NCBI RefSeq assembly: GCF_000349945.1
Contig: NC_020516.1
Span: 3,410,001 to 3,474,000, forward strand
From: Azoarcus sp. KH32C
Lineage (GTDB): Bacteria > Pseudomonadota > Gammaproteobacteria > Burkholderiales > Rhodocyclaceae
Length of the DNA stretch: 64,000 bases
Reading direction: 5' to 3'
The notes beneath the pieces were generated by a model. That model saw only the letters and a program-made list of their open reading frames with translations, did no database searches and was not told the DNA's origin. A program made the translations under genes and the position numbers. Each line of letters starts with the position of its first letter. Within the stretch, counting starts at the first letter, position 1. This document shows positions 13,934 to 23,311 of the stretch, in pieces.

Positions 13934-15811
13934 GTGCGATCACGCCTGCTACTCGTTCTCCGTCTCACGATTTTCCTGGGCTTCCTGCTGACGGCAGCGG
14001 TCGCCGGTTACCATTTCAGCTCCCGCGCCGGATTGGCCGCCCTTCGCTCAGACACCTTGCACGACCTCGAGCTGCTCGCATCCTCGGTCGACGCTACCGT
14101 CACGCGCTATTCGCATGTCCCCAGTGCCGTCGGTCTTAATACAGAAGTCCTTGCCCTCCTTCGGGCCGACGACAGCCTGCGCACCCGGCACCAGGAATCG
14201 GCAAACCGCTACCTGGAGCAACTCAACGCCTTTCTCGGTGGACTCGCAATTTTCGTCGTCGACATGCGAGGACAGGTCGTCGCCTCCAGCGACTGGATCT
14301 ACTCGGATAACCTCCTCGGGCAGGATCAGCGCAAACGTTCCTATTACCAGGCAGCCGCTCGCGGCGCCCCCGACCGCTACTACGCGGTCGATGAGCCGCG
14401 CGATGAAGCCGGCTACTTCTTCGCCCAGCCGATTCGCGACGAAATGCGCGACTGGAAGATCGTCGGCGTCGCAGTCGTCAAGGTCGGCCTCGCCGAGCTC
14501 GAACGCGGATGGATGCAGAAAGAGGAACCCGTCCTGCTCGCCGACGCCAACGGCGTCGTGATCCTGTCGTCCGTTCCCGAGTGGAAATACACAACACTCA
14601 AGCCGCTGAGCGGCGAAGTCGCGGCAGAAATCCAGGACACGAAACAGTTCGCCGGCCACGCGATACATTCATTCCCAATCAACATTCTCAGCGATGACAA
14701 CGATGGGCCGCAGCTTGCCTCCTTCCCCAGTGCGCCGGCATTGAACGGCGGACGTCATCTGAAAGTCCGCGATTTCCTGGTCGAATCCCGGCGCCTCCCG
14801 GGCACCGGCTGGCAGCTGCTGACATTCGCCGACCTGCGCCCCGCACGCGCCGATGCGGCCACGCACGGGGCCTTGGCCGCAGCCGCGACAGGCTGCGTCA
14901 TCCTGCTCGCGCTGTTTCTCATCCAGCGGCGGCGCACGCTCAGAAGCAGGGCCGAAGCCCAATTCCTCCTCGAACGGGCGAATGCAGAACTGGAACAAAA
15001 CGTCGCTGCACGGACCGCCGATCTAACTGCGGCCAACGACCGCCTGCGCGCCGAAGTCATCGAGCGCCAGCGGGCCGAGCAAACCCTGCGATCTGCCCAG
15101 GACGAACTCGTGCAGGCCGCCAAGCTCGCGGTCCTGGGGCAACTCGCGACCGGCATCACCCACGAGCTCACTCAGCCGCTCGGCGCCCTCCGCACCCTTT
15201 CCGGCAACGCCATCGAATTCATGCGCCGCGGCGACGACAAGACAGCCCAAAAAAACCTGCAGATCATCGGCGAACTCGTCGATCGCATGGGCGAAATCAT
15301 CGGCCCCCTCAAGACTTACGCGCGCAAGTCCCCTGCCCACCCCCAGACTGTCGACGTCGCCCATGCCCTCGGCAACGCACTCTTTCTCCTCGACCAGAAA
15401 TTGCGACGGGCCGGCGTCGTCGTCGATAACCGCTGCACGAAGGGTTCCGCGCTCGCATGGTGCGATCAGAACCGCCTCGAGCAGGTGCTGGTCAACCTCA
15501 TCGGCAATGCAGCCGACGCCATGGCGGATGCACCGCGGCGACAACTTCGCCTGGAGGCGGCCCCAGGCGACATCGGACGCCTCCTCGTCAAGGTGATCGA
15601 CAGCGGCGCCGGAATTTCGCATGATGCCCTGCCGCACATCTTCGAACCCTTCTTCACCACCAAACCGGCAGGCGTCGGACTCGGTCTCGGCCTCGCGATT
15701 TCGCAAGATATCGTTCGCGACTTCGGTGGCGACCTCAGCGCCGCCAATCACCCAGACGGCGGAGCCGTCTTCACCCTCGACCTGCCGACACCCGCAACCC
15801 CAAACGCATGA
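13934..15811 (+). CDS. aauS: acidic amino acid sensor histidine kinase AauS (DctB family)
   Basis: Membrane sensor of the two-component system that controls acidic amino acid use. From the GTG at 13934 it has 625 aa. Helix 1 at about 5-27, a periplasmic double-Cache-like sensor domain to about 310, helix 2 (ALAAAATGCVILLALFLIQ), a coiled-coil linker, then the kinase: H-box ATGITHELTQPLGALRTL with phospho-acceptor H410, N-box NLIGNAADAM, G1 DSGAGIS, F-box IFEPFFTTK and G2 GLGLGLAIS. Longer upstream codons run into noncoding sequence. It overlaps aauR by ATGA. DctB for C4-dicarboxylates is the main alternative; the transporter next door favours AauS. Confidence 0.85.
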   Translation: MRSRLLLVLRLTIFLGFLLTAAVAGYHFSSRAGLAALRSDTLHDLELLASSVDATVTRYSHVPSAVGLNTEVLALLRADDSLRTRHQESANRYLEQLNAFLGGLAIFVVDMRGQVVASSDWIYSDNLLGQDQRKRSYYQAAARGAPDRYYAVDEPRDEAGYFFAQPIRDEMRDWKIVGVAVVKVGLAELERGWMQKEEPVLLADANGVVILSSVPEWKYTTLKPLSGEVAAEIQDTKQFAGHAIHSFPINILSDDNDGPQLASFPSAPALNGGRHLKVRDFLVESRRLPGTGWQLLTFADLRPARADAATHGALAAAATGCVILLALFLIQRRRTLRSRAEAQFLLERANAELEQNVAARTADLTAANDRLRAEVIERQRAEQTLRSAQDELVQAAKLAVLGQLATGITHELTQPLGALRTLSGNAIEFMRRGDDKTAQKNLQIIGELVDRMGEIIGPLKTYARKSPAHPQTVDVAHALGNALFLLDQKLRRAGVVVDNRCTKGSALAWCDQNRLEQVLVNLIGNAADAMADAPRRQLRLEAAPGDIGRLLVKVIDSGAGISHDALPHIFEPFFTTKPAGVGLGLGLAISQDIVRDFGGDLSAANHPDGGAVFTLDLPTPATPNA

Positions 15812-17154
15812 CATCCCTTTCCTCCCAGAGTCCAGACCTCAAGGTCCTGATCGTCGAAGACGATCCGAACGTCCGGCTGGGCTGCGAACAAGCCATTCAA
15901 CTCGCCGGAATCCCGGTCGAAGGCGTCGCCTCAGCGGAAGCCGCGCTCCCGATGATCGGCCAGGATTTTCCCGGCATCCTGATCACCGACATGCGCCTTC
16001 CCGGCATGAACGGCCTTGAACTTCTCAAGAACGTCATCCTCAACGATCCCGCCCTGCCGGTAATCATGATCACCGGCCACGGCGATGTAACTCTTGCGGT
16101 CGAAGCGATGCGCGCCGGCGCATACGACTTCATCCCGAAGCCGTTCTCGCCCGAACATCTCGTCGAGGTCGTCCGCAGGGCATTGGAGAAGCGCAGCCTG
16201 ACACTCGAGGTCGAGAGCCTTCGTCGCCGCCTGGCTCACCGCGAGGCCATCGAAGCCCGCCTCATCGGCCGCTCGCCACAGATTGAAAAGGTCCGCCGAC
16301 TCCTGCTCGACGTCGCGGATACTGCCGTCGACGTCCTTATCCTTGGCGAAACGGGGACCGGCAAGGAAATGGTCGCCCGCTGCCTCCACGACCTCAGCAG
16401 TCGCCACGCGGCCAATTACGTTGCACTCAATTGCGGCGGGCTCCCCGACAACTTGATCGACAGCGAGTTGTTCGGCCACGAAGCGGGGGCCTTCACCGGA
16501 GCGCAGAAACGCCGTATCGGCAAGATCGAACATGCCAACGGCGGCACGCTTTTCCTCGACGAGGTCGAAAGCATGCCGATGGCGGTTCAGATCAAACTGC
16601 TGCGCGTGCTGCAGGAGAGAGTCATCGAGCGCCTCGGCTCCAATCAGCTCATCCCGGTCGCATGCCGGGTCATCGCCGCGACGAAGGAGAATCTGAAGGA
16701 CCTTTCAGACAAGCAAAGATTTCGGGCGGACCTGTACTACCGGCTCAACGTCGTCACGATAGACCTGCCAGCACTGCGCGACCGCAGGGAAGACATCCCG
16801 CTGCTCTTCGAACACTTCATGCTCCATGCGGCGCAACAGCACGGGCGCCCGCTTCCCGAAGTCAGCCGCGAACAATTGCAGCAACTCATGGCCCACGACT
16901 GGCCCGGTAATGTGCGGGAACTACGGAATGCAGCGGAATGCCTCGTTCTGGGCCTCAGACGCGATTTCGGCAGGGCATCAACGGCCGAACCACGCGAGCA
17001 ATCGCTTGCTGAAGCAGTCGAAAACTTTGAACGCTCCCTGATCGCCGCAGAATTGCGCCGCCAGAACGGAAATCTCGCACGGAGCAGCGAAGCCTTGCGA
17101 ATTCCGAAAACGACGCTGCACGACAAGATCCGCAAATACGGACTGCAGGCCTAG
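15808..17154 (+). CDS. aauR: sigma-54 response regulator AauR (DctD/NtrC family)
   Basis: Activator of sigma-54 promoters, 448 aa. Receiver domain at 10-125 with acidic pocket D18/D19, phospho-acceptor D61 (ITDMRLPGMNG) and Lys in FIPKPF. AAA+ domain with Walker A GETGTGKE near 180, the GAFTGA sigma-54 contact loop near 229, and Walker B GGTLFLDEVE. C-terminal Fis-type helix-turn-helix (GNLARSSEALRIPKTTLHDKIRKYG). All functional motifs are intact. Its likely targets are the two palindromes before gltI, which match the motif reported for AauR. Confidence 0.88.
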   Translation: MTSLSSQSPDLKVLIVEDDPNVRLGCEQAIQLAGIPVEGVASAEAALPMIGQDFPGILITDMRLPGMNGLELLKNVILNDPALPVIMITGHGDVTLAVEAMRAGAYDFIPKPFSPEHLVEVVRRALEKRSLTLEVESLRRRLAHREAIEARLIGRSPQIEKVRRLLLDVADTAVDVLILGETGTGKEMVARCLHDLSSRHAANYVALNCGGLPDNLIDSELFGHEAGAFTGAQKRRIGKIEHANGGTLFLDEVESMPMAVQIKLLRVLQERVIERLGSNQLIPVACRVIAATKENLKDLSDKQRFRADLYYRLNVVTIDLPALRDRREDIPLLFEHFMLHAAQQHGRPLPEVSREQLQQLMAHDWPGNVRELRNAAECLVLGLRRDFGRASTAEPREQSLAEAVENFERSLIAAELRRQNGNLARSSEALRIPKTTLHDKIRKYGLQA

Positions 17155-17160
17155 ACGAGG

Positions 17161-17181
17161 GCGTCTGCCGATCGCAGACGC
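17161..17181. terminator. hairpin between convergent aauR and Nudix gene
   Basis: GCGTCTGC/GCAGACGC, 8 bp with a 5-base loop, sitting 6 bases after the aauR stop. No T run on either strand. Probably a shared transcription end. Confidence 0.45.
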
Positions 17182-17194
17182 GCCGTCCGCACGA

Positions 17195-17791
17195 TCAAGC
17201 TTTGGGGGCCGGTCCGGCCGGCACGATACTCCAGCCCAGCAAGGGTATGGCCCGGAACAACGCGGTAATCGTCTTCGCGTCGGTAATCAAGCCGTCGAAT
17301 ATCGCCGCAATCGCCTCCTGAGGCTGCAGGCTCAGGACCTCGAGAAATTCTCCATGATCCAGCGCATCGCCGACATGCGCGAGATCGCGAGCGACAAAGA
17401 TCTCTATCCGCTCGTCGGAGTAACCGATACACGGGTGCATCACGCCGGCGTACTCCCAGGCACCCGCCTCGTACCCGGTCTCCTCCCGCAATTCCCGCTG
17501 CGCACACTCGAGCAACTCCTCTCCCGCGTCGATCTTGCCTGCGGGCAACTCGAGAAACGCACGCCGCAGCGGATACCGGAACTGGCGCTCAAAAACCAGC
17601 GAGCCATCCGCTAGAACGGCGATCACAACGACCGCCCCCGGATGGCAAACGTACTCGCGGACGCTCTCCGCACCGTCTGGAAGGACCACCCGGTCCTGGC
17701 GTACCTTCAGCAGTACGCCATCGTAGACCGGGCGGGACTCGAGCTCGACTTCCTCGAGTGGATCTCGCTTAGAGGGAGGCGAGGAGCGCAT
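17195..17791 (-). CDS. Nudix hydrolase, ADP-ribose pyrophosphatase-like
   Basis: 198 aa Nudix protein related to the ADP-ribose pyrophosphatase (NudF) group. The Nudix box is complete: G-KIDAG-E-ELLECAQ-RE-LREETGY, matching GX5EX7REUXEEXGU, so magnesium-dependent pyrophosphatase activity is expected. Preceding residues (VLPDGAESVREYVCHPGAVVVIAV) match this subgroup. It follows nuoN with a 23-base overlap, so it is likely translated with the nuo operon. ADP-ribose derives from NAD turnover, a loose functional link to NADH dehydrogenase. The exact substrate is not provable from sequence. Confidence 0.82.
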   Translation of the reverse strand: MRSSPPSKRDPLEEVELESRPVYDGVLLKVRQDRVVLPDGAESVREYVCHPGAVVVIAVLADGSLVFERQFRYPLRRAFLELPAGKIDAGEELLECAQRELREETGYEAGAWEYAGVMHPCIGYSDERIEIFVARDLAHVGDALDHGEFLEVLSLQPQEAIAAIFDGLITDAKTITALFRAIPLLGWSIVPAGPAPKA

Positions 17792-19337
17792 AGGCGCACA
17801 GCGACATCAACCCCTGCGGCAGCAGGCCCAGGACCGCAATCGCGAGACCGTTGGCCGTCAGCAGCACACGCAATTCGCCGGGGGCGCTGATCGGCGCCGG
17901 ATCCTGCGGCTCGTCGAAGTACATCACCTTCACGACGCGCAGGTAGTAGTACGCGCCGATCACCGACATCACCACCGCCAGGACCGCGAGCCACACATAA
18001 CCGGCCGCGACAACGGCCTGGAGGACCGACAGTTTGGCGAAGAAGCCGATGAAGAACGGGATGCCGGCCATCGAGAACATCACCATCATCATCACGGCGG
18101 CGAACCAAGAGCTGCGCTTGTTGAGTCCCTTGAAGTCGTCGATGGTTTCGGCTTCGAAACCGGCGCGCGACAGCAAGATCACCATGCCGAACGACGCCAG
18201 GCTCATGATCACATAGGACACGGCGTAGAACATCGCCGAACTATAGGCATTCAGGGCGAAATTGCGATCGCCGTCGACCACCCCGGCCAGCATGCCGAGC
18301 AGCACGAAGCCCATGTGCGAGATACCCGAATAGGCCAGCATCCGCTTGATATTGGTTTGTGCGATCGCCGCGAGGTTGCCCAAGATGATCGACAGCACTG
18401 CCAGGAACATCAGCATCGACTGCCACTGATCGGCAAGTTCGAACAGGCCATACACCAGCACGCGCATTGTCATCGCGAAGGCAGCCAGCTTCGGCGCGGT
18501 CGAGATCACCAGCGTCACAGCGGTCGGTGCGCCCTGATACACGTCCGGCACCCACATATGGAACGGAACGACGCCAAGCTTGAACGCCAGACCGGCCAGG
18601 ATGAACACCAGACCGAACACGAGAACGGTCTTGTTGGCCGCCTGCTGGTAGATCGACTGTGCGATCGCCGACAGTTCCAGGCTGCCCGTCGCGCCGTAGA
18701 TCATCGAGATGCCATAGAGCAGAAGACCAGATGCCAGTGCGCCGAGCGCAAAGTACTTCATCGCCGCTTCGGTCGAACGGGCAGAATCGCGATCGAACGC
18801 CACCATGCCATACAGCGACAGGGACATCATTTCGAGGCCCATGTAGAGCGACAGCAGATGATTGGCACTGATCATCACCATCATGCCAAGGCTCATGAGC
18901 AACGACAGCAGGTAATACTCGGCGCGTTCGATCTTGCGGTCAGCCATATATCCGCGCCCGTACAGCAGCGCAATCGCAACGGCCAGCAGAGAGAAGACCT
19001 TCAACAGCCCGCCGAGCATGTCACCGATGAACATGCCGTTGAACGTCGCAACGACTTCATTGGCCGCATAGCCCTGGGCCAAGCCCATCACGCCTTCGGC
19101 GAGTTGATTGCCGAACAGAGGCACTTCCGCAATCACGGCCGCGACGGCCGCGAGCAGGTTGGGGCTCACCAGGATCGTCAAGGCAGCGGCAAACAACAGC
19201 GTGAGCTGCGTCAGGCCGTAGGCAAGATCGCTCGCGATGCGACGCGCAAACGTCGCGCTGAGCATGATCACGAGCGCCATCACGGCGACGAATATCTCGG
19301 CCGTTGCGGGGTAGAAGTCCGGGACAACGAAATTCAT
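17769..19337 (-). CDS. nuoN: NADH-quinone oxidoreductase subunit N
   Basis: Antiporter-like proton-pumping subunit of the complex I membrane arm, 522 aa with about 14 predicted helices. The core (LGAPTAVTLVISTAPK-type segment GAPTAVTLVISTAPKLAAF and AYSGISHMGFVLLG) is diagnostic of the Mrp/Nuo antiporter family, with the conserved channel lysines. It is the last nuo gene, 35 bases after nuoM, and its end overlaps the Nudix gene. Slightly longer than the usual roughly 490 aa, mainly in the N-terminal part. Confidence 0.95.
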   Translation of the reverse strand: MNFVVPDFYPATAEIFVAVMALVIMLSATFARRIASDLAYGLTQLTLLFAAALTILVSPNLLAAVAAVIAEVPLFGNQLAEGVMGLAQGYAANEVVATFNGMFIGDMLGGLLKVFSLLAVAIALLYGRGYMADRKIERAEYYLLSLLMSLGMMVMISANHLLSLYMGLEMMSLSLYGMVAFDRDSARSTEAAMKYFALGALASGLLLYGISMIYGATGSLELSAIAQSIYQQAANKTVLVFGLVFILAGLAFKLGVVPFHMWVPDVYQGAPTAVTLVISTAPKLAAFAMTMRVLVYGLFELADQWQSMLMFLAVLSIILGNLAAIAQTNIKRMLAYSGISHMGFVLLGMLAGVVDGDRNFALNAYSSAMFYAVSYVIMSLASFGMVILLSRAGFEAETIDDFKGLNKRSSWFAAVMMMVMFSMAGIPFFIGFFAKLSVLQAVVAAGYVWLAVLAVVMSVIGAYYYLRVVKVMYFDEPQDPAPISAPGELRVLLTANGLAIAVLGLLPQGLMSLCAYALLASL

Positions 19338-19372
19338 CTTCTGACCAGTCCGAAAAAGTGTCTCGCCCGCTC

Positions 19373-20854
19373 TTAGAGCTTGCTCACGGCAACATGCCGC
19401 AGGAGTTCATTAACCGAAGAATGCATCACCTCGGTGAAGGGAAGCGGATACACCCCCATCGCCAGGACACATGCACCAAGGAGCGCCAGGAAGGCAAATT
19501 CACGGGCATTGATGTCCGCAAGTTCGGCCACATGGCTGTTACCCACCACACCGAAGACCACGCGCTTGTACATCCACAGGGTGTACGCAGCGCCCATGAT
19601 CAGGGTCGTCGCCGCAGCGAAAGCCACCCAGAAGTTGAACTGAACGGCGCCCAACACCACCATGAATTCACCGATGAAGCCGCTCGTGCCCGGCAGACCC
19701 GCATTGGCCATCGAGAACAGCATGAAGAAGGCGGCGAACTTCGGCATCGTGTTCACAACACCGCCGTAATCGGCGATGTTGCGCGAATGCACGCGGTCAT
19801 ACAGCACGCCGATGCAAAGGAACATTGCGCCGGACACGAAGCCGTGCGAGATCATCTGCACCAGAGCGCCTTCGATCCCGACCGGGTTGAACATGAAGAA
19901 CCCAAGCGTCACGAAGCCCATGTGCGAGATCGAAGAGTACGCAACCAGCTTCTTCATATCGGTCTGGACCAGCGCGACGAAGCCAATGTAGATCACGGCG
20001 ATCAACGACAGCGTGATCATCATCGGAGCCATTGCCTGCGATGCATCGGGAACGATCGGCAGCGAGAAGCGCAGGAAGCCGTATGCGCCAAGCTTCAGGG
20101 CAATCGCAGCCAGCACGACGGAACCACCGGTCGGAGCCTCGACGTGTGCATCCGGCAACCAGGTATGCACCGGCCACATCGGCACCTTCACGGCAAATGC
20201 CAGCAGGAACGCCCAGAAGATCAGATGTTGCGCCGAGCTTCCGAGCGGAAGATTGTGCCACTCGAGAATATTGAAGCTGCCACCCGCTTCCATGAATAGA
20301 TACAGCAGTGCAATCAGCATCATCAGCGAGCCGATCAGCGTGTAAAGGAAGAACTTGATTGCGGCATAAACCCGATTCGGGCCGCCCCACACACCGATCA
20401 CGAGGTACAGCGGAATCAGGGACGCTTCGAAGAAGACATAGAACAGGATGCCGTCGAGTGCCGAGAAGATCCCGTTCATGAGGCCGGACATGATTAGGAA
20501 GGCTGCCATGTACTGGGCAACCTTCTCTTGGATCACCTGCCATCCGGCCATCACGACCATGATCGTGATGAACGCGTTCAGCAATACGAAGAGGACAGAG
20601 ATCCCATCAACGCCGAGGTGGTAATTGATGTTGAAGCGCGGGATCCAGGGCATGAACTCGGAAAACTGCATCGCGCTGGACGAGCTGTCGAACAGCACGA
20701 ACAGCGGGATCGAGACAGCGAACCCGGCGAGCGCAACGAGTATCGAAAGGAATCGCGCGAGCGGCGCGTTGCGATCCGAGCCGGTTGCTAGCACGAGCAA
20801 CCCGCCCAGGATCGGTATCCAGATCGCGAGGCTGAGGAATGGCATACCCGTCAT
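19373..20854 (-). CDS. nuoM: NADH-quinone oxidoreductase subunit M
   Basis: Central antiporter-like proton channel of complex I, 493 aa. It shows the TM5 glutamate region (FFEASLIPLYLVIGVWGG) and the lysine-bearing core helices (PMWPVHTWLPDAHVEAPTGG, VAYSSISHMGFVTLG in shorter pieces). The track-independent start options are ATG 20854 or ATG 20845 (MPFLSLAI), the latter being the commoner family start. Lies between nuoL and nuoN in the standard order. Confidence 0.96.
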   Translation of the reverse strand: MTGMPFLSLAIWIPILGGLLVLATGSDRNAPLARFLSILVALAGFAVSIPLFVLFDSSSSAMQFSEFMPWIPRFNINYHLGVDGISVLFVLLNAFITIMVVMAGWQVIQEKVAQYMAAFLIMSGLMNGIFSALDGILFYVFFEASLIPLYLVIGVWGGPNRVYAAIKFFLYTLIGSLMMLIALLYLFMEAGGSFNILEWHNLPLGSSAQHLIFWAFLLAFAVKVPMWPVHTWLPDAHVEAPTGGSVVLAAIALKLGAYGFLRFSLPIVPDASQAMAPMMITLSLIAVIYIGFVALVQTDMKKLVAYSSISHMGFVTLGFFMFNPVGIEGALVQMISHGFVSGAMFLCIGVLYDRVHSRNIADYGGVVNTMPKFAAFFMLFSMANAGLPGTSGFIGEFMVVLGAVQFNFWVAFAAATTLIMGAAYTLWMYKRVVFGVVGNSHVAELADINAREFAFLALLGACVLAMGVYPLPFTEVMHSSVNELLRHVAVSKL

Positions 20855-20923
20855 CGTTACTTTCCGTTCAGTGCGCGTGACATCAAAGCGCGTTTATCGT
20901 TATTCACCAATCGCCCCCGCTGA

Positions 20924-22948
20924 TCAACCTACGTTGAACCAGAAGGTCAGCAGGATGAAGACCCCAATGATCATTGCAAAGGCGTACTGATAGAGGTGCC
21001 CAGTCTGGAACAGACGGCTGACCTGTGCGACCCACCCCACCAGCCTTGCCGTGCCATTGACCGCCATGCCGTCGATCACCGCCTGGTCGCCGGCCTTCCA
21101 AAGGCCACGGCCCAGAAGACGCGCACCGCCCGCGAAGAACACCTCGTTGAACCGGTCGAAGAAGTACTTGTTCTCGAGCAGCGTATGCACCGGGCTGAAT
21201 GCGCGTTGAATCTTCGCCGGGATATCCGGCCGGACCATGTAAAAGAACCAGGCGACAGCAACACCACTCATGGCCAGCATGAACGGTAGCGACGTAACAC
21301 CATGCAGCGCCATCGCAACCGGTCCATCAAATTCGTGAGCCAGTTCCGCCATCGCTTCATGCGACTCGGCAATGTGGATCACACCTTTGAACCAAGATCC
21401 AAACAGCATCGGTTCGATGGTGAAGAAACCGATCACGACAGAAGGAATTGCGAGCAGCACCAGCGGCAACGTCACGACCCATGGCGACTCGTGCGGCTTT
21501 TGCCCGGGAGCCAGACCGTGATGGTGATCGGCCGACACCTCCTCGTCGTCGTGGTCACCCTCGTGATCGTGATGTGCGCCGTGAGCCTTGCCGAACCGTT
21601 CCTCGCCATGGAACACAAGGAAGTACATCCGGAACGAGTAGAACGCAGTGACGAAAACCCCGAGCATCACACAGAAGAACGCGTAGCTCGAACCGGGAAT
21701 ATGGGACGCGTGGACCGCCTCGATAATCGAGTCCTTCGAGTAGAAGCCTGCGAAGAACGGGAAACCGATCAACGCGAGCGAACCGAGCAGCGACGTGACC
21801 CAGGTGATCGGCATGTACTTCCACAGCCCCCCCATGTTGCGCATATCCTGATCATGGTGCATGCCGATGATCACCGAGCCGGCGCCAAGAAACAGCAGCG
21901 CCTTGAAGAACGCGTGCGTCATCAGGTGGAACACCGCCGCGGAATACGCCGACGCACCAAGCGCAACAGTCATGTAGCCGAGCTGCGAAAGCGTCGAATA
22001 CGCAACGACGCGCTTGATGTCGTTCTGGACGATGCCGAGGAAACCCATGAACAGAGCGGTCGTGGCGCCGATGACCAACACGAACGACAGCGCGACGTCC
22101 GACAGTTCGAACAGCGGCGACATCCGCGCCACCATGAAGATGCCTGCGGTAACCATGGTCGCCGCGTGAATCAGTGCCGAAATCGGCGTCGGACCTTCCA
22201 TCGAGTCCGGCAGCCACACGTGAAGCGGAACCTGCGCCGACTTGCCCATCGCACCGATGAACAGGCAGATACAGATCGCCGTGATCAAGGGCCAGCCCGT
22301 CGCTGCCATTTCTTGCGCAGCCAGCTCACCGCCCTTCGCGAACACCTCTGCGTAGTTCAGGCTTCCCGCGTACGCTGCAATGAGACCGATTCCAAGCAGA
22401 AAACCGAAGTCGCCGACGCGGTTGACCAGAAAGGCCTTCAGGTTCGCGTAGATGGCGGTCGGACGTTCGTACCAGAAACCGATCAGCAGGTAGGACACCA
22501 AACCGACGGCTTCCCAGCCGAAGAACAATTGCATGAAATTGTTCGCCATGACGAGCATCAGCATGGAGAACGTGAACAACGAGATGTAGCTGAAGAAGCG
22601 CTGATATCCAGGATCTTCATGCATGTAGCCGATCGTGTAGATATGCACCATCAGCGACACGAAGGTCACGACCAACATCATCATGACCGTAAGCGAATCA
22701 ACCAGGAAACCAACCTCGAACGTGAGGTTCCCGCTCTTCATCCACGTGTATACCGTCCCGTTGAACGTATTACCGGCCTGGACGTCCTGGAAGATCACGA
22801 CCGATGCCGCGAAGGCGATCGCGACCCCCAGAATCGTGGCGATATGGGCGCCGGCGCGACCGATGATCTTGCCGAACAACCCCGCCAGAATTGCTCCCGC
22901 CAACGGCGCTAGCGGTACAACGAGATAGAGCTTTTGCATGTCCGTCAT
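20924..22948 (-). CDS. nuoL: NADH-quinone oxidoreductase subunit L
   Basis: Distal antiporter-like subunit carrying the long lateral helix, 674 aa. Core motifs LFIGAMGKSAQVPLHVWLPD and YSTLSQLGYMTVALG are intact. A histidine- and aspartate-rich stretch (HHDHEGDHDD and following residues, about 456-480) sits in a loop between helices, near the lateral helix region; such metal-binding-like loops vary between species. The ATG at 22939 (MQKLYLVVPLAPL) is an equally likely start. Twelve bases separate it from nuoK. Confidence 0.96.
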   Translation of the reverse strand: MTDMQKLYLVVPLAPLAGAILAGLFGKIIGRAGAHIATILGVAIAFAASVVIFQDVQAGNTFNGTVYTWMKSGNLTFEVGFLVDSLTVMMMLVVTFVSLMVHIYTIGYMHEDPGYQRFFSYISLFTFSMLMLVMANNFMQLFFGWEAVGLVSYLLIGFWYERPTAIYANLKAFLVNRVGDFGFLLGIGLIAAYAGSLNYAEVFAKGGELAAQEMAATGWPLITAICICLFIGAMGKSAQVPLHVWLPDSMEGPTPISALIHAATMVTAGIFMVARMSPLFELSDVALSFVLVIGATTALFMGFLGIVQNDIKRVVAYSTLSQLGYMTVALGASAYSAAVFHLMTHAFFKALLFLGAGSVIIGMHHDQDMRNMGGLWKYMPITWVTSLLGSLALIGFPFFAGFYSKDSIIEAVHASHIPGSSYAFFCVMLGVFVTAFYSFRMYFLVFHGEERFGKAHGAHHDHEGDHDDEEVSADHHHGLAPGQKPHESPWVVTLPLVLLAIPSVVIGFFTIEPMLFGSWFKGVIHIAESHEAMAELAHEFDGPVAMALHGVTSLPFMLAMSGVAVAWFFYMVRPDIPAKIQRAFSPVHTLLENKYFFDRFNEVFFAGGARLLGRGLWKAGDQAVIDGMAVNGTARLVGWVAQVSRLFQTGHLYQYAFAMIIGVFILLTFWFNVG

Positions 22949-22960
22949 CGCGACGCTTCC

Positions 22961-23269
22961 TTAACCCTTGAGGCTGTCCAGATCATCCACATGAATCGTC
23001 CGCAGATTGCGGAACAGCACCACCAAAATCGCGAGACCGATCGCCGATTCAGCTGCTGCCACCGTGAGAATGAAGAAAACGAAAATCTGCCCGCCAAGAT
23101 CACCCAGATAATGGGAGAACGCGACGAAATTCAGGTTGACCGCGAGCAACATCAGTTCGATGGCCATCAGCAGCACGATCAGATTCTTTCGGTTCAGGAA
23201 AATCCCGACCACGCTGATCGCGAAGAGGATCGCGCCCAGGATGAGGTAATGGGAAAGCGAAAGCATCAT
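22961..23269 (-). CDS. nuoK: NADH-quinone oxidoreductase subunit K
   Basis: Small three-helix subunit of the membrane arm, 101-102 aa depending on which of two adjacent Met codons is used (MLSLSHYLILGAILF is the usual start). The conserved membrane glutamates of the proton path are present (MAIELMLLAVNLNF and AAAESAIGLAI). Lies between nuoJ and nuoL in the canonical order. Confidence 0.95.
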   Translation of the reverse strand: MMLSLSHYLILGAILFAISVVGIFLNRKNLIVLLMAIELMLLAVNLNFVAFSHYLGDLGGQIFVFFILTVAAAESAIGLAILVVLFRNLRTIHVDDLDSLKG

Positions 23270-23311
23270 TAACTCCCTCGTTGCGCCGGGTGAAAGCCAC
23301 CCGGCACGTTC

